Below, piece by piece: positions 1 through 5,945 of a stretch of 12,267 nt of DNA (its first letter is position 1; every line of letters begins with the position of its first letter). This DNA is from Bacteroidales bacterium UBA4284. GTDB lineage: Bacteria > Bacteroidota > Bacteroidia > Bacteroidales > UBA932. The notes beneath the pieces were generated by a model. It was not told where the DNA came from and ran no database searches. It worked only from the letters and a program-made list of their open reading frames with translations. The DNA lies in NCBI GenBank assembly GCA_002395925.1, contig DGVM01000213.1, forward strand, positions 1 to 12,267, written 5' to 3'. The position numbers and the translations under genes are program-made.

Positions 1-1
1 T

Positions 2-1414
2 CTGGCCGTTTCATCGGCCGGACAGGAATTGAAGAAATCCGTTACCTGGGAAAATCTCAGGGCGCATCCTGCTCCGCTGCCAGTGGTAGGGGAACTGCGT
101 GCCATGGAGTCCTCCATGGACGCCCCGTCCCTGTGGTCCGTGGGCGTGGAGACTATGGACCGGGACTATGCCGTTTTCGAGAATTTCCGTCAGTACGTCG
201 GTCAGACCGGGGTCGGATATGGCCGGCTGCAGAGCGGCTGGGCAAAGACAGAGCAGAAAGAGGGAAAATATGATTTCAAGTGGCTGGACGCCCACGTGGA
301 CGGTCTTCTTGCCGAGGGAATCCATCCTTGGATGTGCCTTTGTTACGGAAACCCTATTTATTCCGGCTTCGGCCATGACCTTAACGCAAAAATTTTCCCG
401 GACGGTCCGGTTATGGACGCCTGGCTCAGATATGTCAAGGCTTGCGTTAAACGTTACAAAGGAAAGGTAACGATGTGGGAAGTCTGGAACGAGCCGGACG
501 GAAGCAAGAATCTGGATTCATACCCCCTGTATGCCAATCTGTTCATCCGAACGGCACAAGTTATCCGGGAGGTCGATCCCGAGGCGAAAATTGCCGCCTT
601 CGGCAGCTGTAGCCCGGACAGGGAATACATCCGGCAGGCCCTGGAACTCATAGACAAGGCAGGCGGCATTCCTTACATCGATTATTTGACCTACCACGCC
701 TACTGGCCCATTCCGGAAGCAGTTATTCCTGCCGTGAAAAAGCTTCGCGAAGATGTGGATGCCTACAACCCTTCTATCGTCCTCTTGCAGGGCGAGACGG
801 GATGCCCCGGCCAGCTAGAATACGGCCATGCCATGAAAAACATAGAGTGGGACGAGTACAAGCAGGCGAAATGGGACCTGCGGCAAGCGATGAACCATTT
901 CGGCTTGGGCATTCCCTACTCCTTCTTCACTATGGTGGACCTTAACTACGGTTGGATGCTCCAGTCGTTTGGCCTGGTTCGGATGAACGGAAAGAAAGAA
1001 CCGGTTTATCTCCGTCCAAAATTCTATGCCGTGCAGCACGTCACAAGCTTGTTTACTCCGCAGATGAAGACGACGGACAAGGTCAATGTCAGTATGGATT
1101 CATCAGAAGAACTCATTTCATTCGGTCTGGAGAAAGACGGAAAGCCGGTGGGTTGCGTTCTGTGGATAGGCGGCGACAGGCCGTCCCGTTCTCTGGAGCG
1201 TCGTCTCCGGAACATCTGTCTTTGGGGCATTCAGATGAAGGACCCCGTCTATGTGGACCTCCTAACCGGTTATGTCCATTCTCTTACTGTTACATCCCGC
1301 CATCATAACCGTGAGGACGGTACCACAGCCTTCCAGGATTTCCCTATCTGGGACAGCCCTGTCGTCATCCTGGAACGGGAAGCACTTAATAAAGATATTT
1401 TCATCGAAAAGTAA
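2..1414 (+). CDS. Secreted clan GH-A glycoside hydrolase, GH39-like (5' partial)
   Basis: The reading frame is open to the left window edge, so the true start lies upstream. The first visible residues, LAVSSAGQE, look like the end of a Sec signal peptide with its cleavage site, implying a periplasmic or surface enzyme. The TTG at 29 lies beyond that cleavage site and is unlikely to be the start. The body is a (beta/alpha)8 glycosidase of clan GH-A. The proposed acid/base is the Glu of WEVWNEP (codon 491-493), after a beta strand. The proposed nucleophile is the Glu of LLQGETGCP (codon 794-796), about 100 residues later, which is the usual spacing in GH39-like enzymes. YGRLQSGW and DYLTYHAYW also fit. 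The C-terminal 100 residues, from about 1080, look like a small beta domain. It leads an operon: the isomerase gene starts 4 bp after its TAA. The family assignment comes from motifs only; GH5 or an unclassified GH-A family is possible, and the substrate is unknown. Confidence 0.82.
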   Translation: MAVSSAGQELKKSVTWENLRAHPAPLPVVGELRAMESSMDAPSLWSVGVETMDRDYAVFENFRQYVGQTGVGYGRLQSGWAKTEQKEGKYDFKWLDAHVDGLLAEGIHPWMCLCYGNPIYSGFGHDLNAKIFPDGPVMDAWLRYVKACVKRYKGKVTMWEVWNEPDGSKNLDSYPLYANLFIRTAQVIREVDPEAKIAAFGSCSPDREYIRQALELIDKAGGIPYIDYLTYHAYWPIPEAVIPAVKKLREDVDAYNPSIVLLQGETGCPGQLEYGHAMKNIEWDEYKQAKWDLRQAMNHFGLGIPYSFFTMVDLNYGWMLQSFGLVRMNGKKEPVYLRPKFYAVQHVTSLFTPQMKTTDKVNVSMDSSEELISFGLEKDGKPVGCVLWIGGDRPSRSLERRLRNICLWGIQMKDPVYVDLLTGYVHSLTVTSRHHNREDGTTAFQDFPIWDSPVVILEREALNKDIFIEK

Positions 1415-1418
1415 TACT

Positions 1419-3290
1419 ATGTCATTCATGTACAACCCGTTCCCGTTTCACGATCCCAAACCCGTGAACCGTCCGGAACTCAGCAAAAAGACAATTGATT
1501 CAATCGTAACCGGCGGCACTCAGGCCGTCGCCAAGAAGTTTATTACCTCCATTGCGGACAAGGTTCGCGCAGAAGGCGCAATCGTGGCCTTCGACGGCTA
1601 CACCACCACAAAGTTCGACCTTATGGTAAGCCTGCTCGCCCGCGAATGTGACGTATTTGGATTCAAGATTGAATTCGTTGACTCCGCCGCACGCACGTTC
1701 AAGAGCGGCGAGGAGATAGACGCCATCATCGACCCTCTCCTTATTTGGGACAAGAAGATAGACCCCACGCTCCTATACGGAAAGGTGTATCATGGCGGCT
1801 ACATCGGCCTGATGGATCCCGCCAGGGTTGAGGCATTCAAGAAGGACCTCCCCGCCCTGAAGGCGCCAGGGACGCTTGTGGTGGTGTACGGTTACGGCTC
1901 CCTCATCAAGGAGTTCCGTCTTATGTACGACGTCCGCTGCTGGTTTGACATCACCCCTATGAACTCCATGCTCCGCATCCGCGCGGGCGAGTACGCAAAC
2001 ATAGGCAAAAAACACACGGGCATCATTAACCGCACCATACGCCGATGCTACTACTGCGACTTCGAGAATGCCGTGCAACTGCGCAAGGAGCTGTTTGCTG
2101 CCGGTGACCTTGACTGGTACTTCCTGGACAACGACCGCGCGAAGCTCCAGATGATGCCTTTCGAGACTTTCTCGGACGTGTGCGCCCAGCTGGTCAAATA
2201 CCCCTTCCGTGCCAAGCCCTGCTACCTGGAGGGCGTGTGGGGCGGCTCCTATATGAAGGAACGCCGCGGCCTGCCCAAGGAGATGCGCAACGCCGCCTGG
2301 GTATTCGATTTCATCCCTATGGAAGTGAGCGTGCTGGTGCAGGCGGGCACAGAATTGCTGGACATCAACTATTGCTCCTTTGTCCACAAGGAGGGCGTGA
2401 ACCTTATGAGCGAGAAGTGCGTGCGCAAGTACAAGGGCTACTTCCCCATACGTTTCAACTGGGACGACAGTTACCACAGCACCGGCAACATGTCCATTCA
2501 GTGCCATTCCGGCGGCAAATTCAACGTCGAGAACTACAACGAGTTCGGGCGCCAGGACGAGAGCTACTATGTGGTTATCACCGGCCACGAGGCCAAGACC
2601 TTCATCGGCTTCCGCGACGACGCCGACATCCCTGCATTCTTCAGGGAAATCGAGGCTGCAGACACGCAGCACGACCCCTGCGACTATATGAAGTACGTGA
2701 GCTACGAGGAGTCCGTTCCCGGCCTGCAGGTGATGCTCCCCGCCGGGACAATCCACTCCAGCGGCCGCAACCAGGTCATCCTGGAAATCGGCTCCCTCAC
2801 CATCGGCTCCTATACCTACAAGATGTACGACTATCTCCGGCTGGACTTCGACGGCAAGCAGCGCCCCATCCACACCCATCTTGGCGAGCTCAATGTGCGC
2901 CAGGACCGCCGCTACAGCGTCATCCACGATCCGGAGAGCCCGGAATACATCGTCCAGAAGCCCCGCCTGGATGCTTCCGGCGAAGGCTGGAAGGAGTTCA
3001 TCCTAGGTGAGAACCCGCAGATGTACATTTCCCTGCGGCGCCTGGAATTCGATGAAAAGTGCGAGCAGGACACTAAAGGGGAGAAGTTTCACGTACTGAC
3101 ACTCGTTGACGGTGACCACATCCGAATCCGCAGCGTGGAGCATCCTGAGCGTTATTTCGACCTTGACTTCATGGAGATCGCCTGCGTACCCGCGTCTATG
3201 GGCAAGTATGTAATTGAAAACCTTGGCAAGGAGCCCATCCGCGTCCACAAGACCTGCCTTCGCGATGGATATGAAAATGATCCTGCTTGA
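1419..3290 (+). CDS. Class I mannose-6-phosphate isomerase-like cupin protein with long N-terminal domain
   Basis: Predicted to interconvert mannose-6-phosphate and fructose-6-phosphate in the cytoplasm. The C-terminal half shows the class I isomerase signature: the metal ligands would be Gln361 and His363 (NMSIQCH), Glu381 (QDESYYV) and His446 (PAGTIHSSG), followed by LEIGSLTIGSYTYKMYDYLR, the equivalent of the family's EI...TYRxYDYxR. All four zinc ligands are thus present. The protein is 623 residues from ATG 1419, longer than the roughly 320-440 of ordinary ManA. About 340 residues precede the cupin part; this segment has a weak nucleotide-kinase look (AIVAFDGYTTTK at 54-65, GxxxxK only, without the GK[ST] of a Walker A loop). 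Long two-part proteins of this kind occur in Bacteroidales. ATG 1419 is chosen over the in-frame ATG 1272, because 1272 lies deep inside the glycosidase and its leader reads as out-of-frame sequence. The 3' end overlaps the kinase start by about 20 bp. The isomerase family is fairly secure; sugar specificity and the N-terminal role are not. Confidence 0.8.
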   Translation: MSFMYNPFPFHDPKPVNRPELSKKTIDSIVTGGTQAVAKKFITSIADKVRAEGAIVAFDGYTTTKFDLMVSLLARECDVFGFKIEFVDSAARTFKSGEEIDAIIDPLLIWDKKIDPTLLYGKVYHGGYIGLMDPARVEAFKKDLPALKAPGTLVVVYGYGSLIKEFRLMYDVRCWFDITPMNSMLRIRAGEYANIGKKHTGIINRTIRRCYYCDFENAVQLRKELFAAGDLDWYFLDNDRAKLQMMPFETFSDVCAQLVKYPFRAKPCYLEGVWGGSYMKERRGLPKEMRNAAWVFDFIPMEVSVLVQAGTELLDINYCSFVHKEGVNLMSEKCVRKYKGYFPIRFNWDDSYHSTGNMSIQCHSGGKFNVENYNEFGRQDESYYVVITGHEAKTFIGFRDDADIPAFFREIEAADTQHDPCDYMKYVSYEESVPGLQVMLPAGTIHSSGRNQVILEIGSLTIGSYTYKMYDYLRLDFDGKQRPIHTHLGELNVRQDRRYSVIHDPESPEYIVQKPRLDASGEGWKEFILGENPQMYISLRRLEFDEKCEQDTKGEKFHVLTLVDGDHIRIRSVEHPERYFDLDFMEIACVPASMGKYVIENLGKEPIRVHKTCLRDGYENDPA

Positions 3291-4056
3291 CGTAGGCGGC
3301 ACTTTCATCAAGTGCTCCGACGGCCGCCAGATCCCCATCGACAGCTCCGGCAGCAGGGATTCCATCGTGGAGTCCCTGCGGGAAGCTGTAGGGGAAGCCG
3401 ACAAGGTCGCCGTAGCCATTCCGGGCCCGTTCGATTATGACCGCGGTATCTTTCTGATGAAGCACAAATTCGCTGCCGTGTATGGAGAAAGCTTTGCCGG
3501 AATCATCGGTGGAAACCGTGAATTCCGCTTCATTCACGATGTGAACGCGATGCTGCTGGGCTAGATGGCCTCCGGCGCAGGTAAGGGCTACGACCGCTTA
3601 GCGCTGGTGACACTCGGCACCGGACTGGGCTTTGCCATAAGCCTCGAAGGCAAGTTGTTAAAGAATGAGATGGGCTCTCCTGCCGTTCCCATCTGGAACC
3701 TGCCCTACCTCGACGGCATCCTGGAAGACTATGTTTCCAAAAGAGGCTTTCTTCGCGGGTACCCGGAAGGTATGACGGTAAAGAGACTATCGGAACAGGC
3801 CTTCCAGGGAGATTCTAAGGCTCTTTCCCGCTTTTCCGATACCGGCGCCGTCCTTGCCCAGATTGTAGAGCCTGTCCTTGAAGAGTACAAGATAGAGTGC
3901 CTCCTCTTTGGAGGCCAGATATCCCGCTCCTTTGCCCTCTTCGGCTCCGCCGTCCGCACCGGCCTGTCCGACATTCCGGAGCTTCGCTACATCGGCCCTG
4001 TCTCCGACATTGACAATGCCACGTTTAACGGCCTTAAGACTTTACACACAATATGA
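3271..4056 (+). pseudogene. ROK-family sugar kinase interrupted by an in-frame TAG
   Basis: ROK kinases phosphorylate hexoses such as glucose, mannose or fructose with ATP in the cytoplasm. The N-terminal part has the phosphate loop MILLDVGGTFIK and the catalytic Asp90 in FIHDVNAMLLG. The frame then meets TAG at 3562-3564 (codon 98) and continues with MASGAGKGYDRLALVTLGTGLG and the adenosine motif CLLFGGQIS, ending in TGA at 4056. Both halves are in the same frame, so one substitution (GAG to TAG would do) explains the break. Family members commonly read G-E-x-x-x-G-A-G here. Read through, the product would be 261 residues, short for ROK (about 300). It also lacks the usual GH...CxCGxxGC zinc motif, having NEMGSPAVPI and LEDYVSKRGFLR instead. 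Start 3271 (MKMILLD) is chosen; 3265 and 3277 are in-frame alternatives. An ATG follows the TAG directly, so two polypeptides by reinitiation are conceivable. A sequencing error is also possible. Confidence 0.8.
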
Positions 4057-4187
4057 AACGCGTCGCATTTTTTGCTTTTCTTTCCGTGCCAGCTTCCGGC
4101 CGCAATTCGCCCTCGCCATCGGGCCAGAGCCATTTGTGCGCGAGCGAATCGTCGTGGCACGAGGGCCAGACGAAGGCGCAGACGTAG
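4053..4187 (+). pseudogene. Truncated signal-peptide start of a lost gene
   Basis: An ATG at 4053 overlaps the kinase stop in the pattern ATGA, the usual coupling for a next operon gene. It encodes MKRVAFFAFLS, a convincing n- and h-region of a signal peptide. From about 4085 the translation becomes low-complexity (Ser, Pro, Gly) with no hydrophobic continuation or cleavage site, and it ends at TAG 4185-4187 after 44 codons. The sequence from about 4106 makes sense only on the opposite strand (see the next entry), so this is best read as the surviving 5' tip of a gene whose following segment is inverted. A genuine 44-residue protein is less likely. Confidence 0.5.
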
Positions 4188-4228
4188 TAATCAGGCTTGC
4201 GGGTGCAGGAAGTAATGGCTGCAACTAA
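4106..4228 (-). pseudogene. N-terminal remnant of a GH71/GH99-like (WbsX-like) lipoprotein, inverted
   Basis: On the minus strand, about 41 codons read as the end of a lipoprotein signal peptide, LVAAITSC (lipobox Cys at 4205-4207), then TRKPDYYVCAFVWPSCHDD and a few residues later WLWPDGEGE. This pattern (YxVxAYxWPxxHxD ... G.GEW) is what I associate with the start of GH71/GH99-like and WbsX-like proteins of Bacteroidales; the relationship is recalled, not searched. There is no start codon: the frame reads back into the regulator coding sequence in another phase and reaches a stop there. After the GEGE the match ends. Intact relatives have some 350 more residues, which are absent. GH99 enzymes cut alpha-mannosidic linkages, which would suit a mannose operon, but this family-level link is weak. 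Confidence 0.5.
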
Positions 4229-5730
4229 AGTCCCGCTATTATTCTGTCGAATGTGTTGTCCGGGTAAAGTGAGTGTTTCTGCAGGTTGCTGTGGTATGAA
4301 TAGACCGTAGTGACGGACATGTTCAGGACCTTGGCGATCTTCTGGCGTTTGGTGATGCCCATCTTGATGAGTGCCAGGATGCGGAGCTCGGTGGAAAGCG
4401 CCCCGGGAGCCGGTTGGTCCAGCCTGTATTCAACCTGCATAATTTCGTTTACTTTCTGAGGGAAATCCGGGAAGATGCCGAGGAAGGTCGAATCGAATTC
4501 CTTAAGCAGGTTCTTGAATTCGTGCGATGCGAACGAAGGCATACGCAGCATTGCTTTAACGGCGTCGGAACCTTCGTTTTTCATAGTGCTTCTCAGGGAC
4601 GAGCGGTATTCGTCAACCTTGTTGAGGTAATCCACGCTGGTGACCATATACTGCGCCAGGAAGCCGTCCTTGATCTTTGAGACCTCCTGGAGGTTTTTCT
4701 CCGATCGGGCAAGGCGGTTGGACTGACGGGAGATGTATAATGTTAGTGCAGTTACGACAAGCAGCAGCGTCAGGGCCAGCGACATGGCGAAAAGAATGGT
4801 GTTCCTTTTCTGCTTTTCCTGCCTCAGCAGGGCATTCATCATGGTGAGTTCCGCTTCTATGATGTCATTGTATCGTATTGACCAGTTGGATATGCGAACG
4901 TCAGTAAGCGCGATGCGCATATACCGTTCCGCACGCTTTATGTTCCCGGTATCGAACAGCAGCCGTGAGAGAATGAGGAGCGATTCGTACGTCTTGCCGG
5001 ATACGTACATATCGTATTCAGCACTCTTTGCATATTGTTCGATTGCCTTGTCCTTATTGCCGGCGTCGTTGTACAGCCTGCCAAGATAATAATAGTAGAC
5101 GGCACTGTCCCTTTGACTCTTGGGGCGCGCCTGCATCAGATGAGCTATCACCAAGTCGTATTTGCCTTCATTCCGGAGCCGGGAATCGCGGTTAAAGATG
5201 GCGATGGCATTGGTGCTGTCCGTGTGCCACCACAGATTGGTCACGCTGTCGAATCTCTCCTGGTCACCCAAGTCCCTGTAAACCTGGTATGCGGCTCTGC
5301 AGAACCGGTTCCTTGTTGCTGAATCTGCATTCCGAATATCGGAAAAGTCTATTCCGTCCAGTATAGAGCGCGCCAACTCAAGAGAGTCGGTGCGGTACAG
5401 GTTCTGGGCGAAGCTGGATTCCGTGATGATACGGCGGCGTATGTCGCTGCCCTGTAAACGCTTCATCTCCATAATGTAGCGGGCGCATGAATCGATGTTG
5501 TGAATGTAGAACAGCGACTCCAGTTCGTGGGCCGCTTCCCATCGGGCGGAATCCGTCTGTGCGTTGTAGTAATTGTCTCTCAGGTGCCGGATGGTTTCTT
5601 CGTAACGGGCATCGTAAACGGACCGTTGTTCGATGGCTTTGTCCAGGGCGTAAAACACTTTATTAGAGTAGGTGCCGCAGGAACACAGCACAGTAATTAA
5701 TAAAGAAAGCCAAGGAAACACTCTGTTCAT
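4225..5730 (-). CDS. DUF6377-type membrane-anchored transcriptional regulator
   Basis: This 501-residue protein has the layout of Bacteroidetes DUF6377 regulators, thought to sense a signal outside the cytoplasm and regulate neighbouring genes. Residues 1-18 form a signal peptide ending in LCSC, so Cys16 or Cys18 could be lipidated. Residues about 27-300 are helical and TPR-like (for example YYYYLGRLYNDAGNKDKAIEQYAKSAEYD is one repeat, split here only by description: helices of YYYLGRLYNDAG and IEQYAKSAEYD type). A single membrane helix follows at 311-333 (ILFAMSLALTLLLVVTALTL), then a coiled-coil-like stretch and, at 460-484, a helix-turn-helix (TKRQKIAKVLNMSVTTVYSY). The sensor part would be periplasmic and the DNA-binding end cytoplasmic. 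ATG 5728-5730 is the start because the signal peptide begins there. The stop is TAG, which shows that TAG terminates translation in this organism. The gene is divergent from the SusC gene, its most likely target. Confidence 0.8.
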   Translation of the reverse strand: MNRVFPWLSLLITVLCSCGTYSNKVFYALDKAIEQRSVYDARYEETIRHLRDNYYNAQTDSARWEAAHELESLFYIHNIDSCARYIMEMKRLQGSDIRRRIITESSFAQNLYRTDSLELARSILDGIDFSDIRNADSATRNRFCRAAYQVYRDLGDQERFDSVTNLWWHTDSTNAIAIFNRDSRLRNEGKYDLVIAHLMQARPKSQRDSAVYYYYLGRLYNDAGNKDKAIEQYAKSAEYDMYVSGKTYESLLILSRLLFDTGNIKRAERYMRIALTDVRISNWSIRYNDIIEAELTMMNALLRQEKQKRNTILFAMSLALTLLLVVTALTLYISRQSNRLARSEKNLQEVSKIKDGFLAQYMVTSVDYLNKVDEYRSSLRSTMKNEGSDAVKAMLRMPSFASHEFKNLLKEFDSTFLGIFPDFPQKVNEIMQVEYRLDQPAPGALSTELRILALIKMGITKRQKIAKVLNMSVTTVYSYHSNLQKHSLYPDNTFDRIIAGL

Positions 5731-5734
5731 AGAG

Positions 5735-5764
5735 CAAATATAATAATATAATCTTGTTTTTCAA
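5735..5764 (-). promoter_or_regulatory. Predicted promoter of the DUF6377 regulator
   Basis: On the minus strand, TTG (5762-5764) is followed after exactly 19 bases by TATATTTG (5735-5742). This matches the Bacteroidetes primary-sigma pattern TTTG-N19-21-TAnnTTTG, apart from the first base of the upstream box. Only CTCT separates the -7 box from the ATG, so transcription would begin at or within a few bases of the start codon and the mRNA would be almost leaderless. Confidence 0.55.
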
Positions 5765-5825
5765 TACCTGGGAGAAATAAATTAACATTCTTAAAATTAA
5801 TTATTTATGATGTATAATAGCATTT

Positions 5826-5868
5826 GAAAAACCTTGTTTTCTCATTCAATCGGTTTTTCGCGGTTTTT
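5826..5868. repeat. Inverted and direct repeats upstream of the susC-like promoter: operator candidate
   Basis: GAAAAACC (5826-5833) and GGTTTTTC (5852-5859) form a perfect 8-bp inverted repeat with an 18-base spacer. The right arm is also part of a direct repeat, CGGTTTTT at 5851-5858 and again at 5861-5868, offset by 10 bp, about one helical turn. They lie just upstream of the -7 box at 5876 and occupy the place of the missing -33 box, where an activator would contact polymerase. The region is AT-rich, so chance is a real alternative. Confidence 0.35.
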
Positions 5869-5875
5869 TTATTAA

Positions 5876-5883
5876 TATATTTG
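5876..5883 (+). promoter_or_regulatory. Predicted -7 box of the susC-like operon promoter
   Basis: TATATTTG matches the Bacteroidetes -7 pattern TAnnTTTG and would place the transcript start near 5888, giving a leader of roughly 58 bases before ATG 5946. No TTTG is found 19 to 21 bases upstream, where the sequence is CGGTTTTTCG, so the promoter probably needs an activator. The remaining leader, about 5888-5945, shows no obvious hairpin, riboswitch or Shine-Dalgarno sequence. Confidence 0.5.
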
Positions 5884-5945
5884 TATCCGTGTAACTGTGG
5901 TCCCCTGTGGTGCGCTTCGAATATGAAATCACAAACTAAAACTAT

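Noticed and set aside
29..31. TTG at 29 as the glycosidase start
   Set aside because: The frame stays open to the window edge, and the upstream residues form the end of a signal peptide, so the start is outside the window.
1272..1418. Upstream ATG 1272 as the isomerase start
   Set aside because: It lies inside the glycosidase gene, and the added residues read as out-of-frame coding sequence. ATG 1419, just after the glycosidase stop, fits the operon.
1773..2927. Minus-strand open frame of 384 codons opposite the isomerase gene
   Set aside because: Its translation is rich in Val, Ala, His and Leu with no recognisable domain, and it mirrors a conserved plus-strand enzyme. Long antisense frames are expected with this codon bias.
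3562..3564. Genome-wide reassignment of TAG as a sense codon
   Set aside because: TAG ends the regulator gene at 4225-4227 at a natural family C-terminus, and no other gene here contains an in-frame TAG.
3908..4228. Plus-strand 106-codon frame crossing the kinase end and the remnant region
   Set aside because: Its first half overlaps conserved kinase sequence in another frame and its second half is the antisense of the GH71/99-like remnant. No domain is visible.
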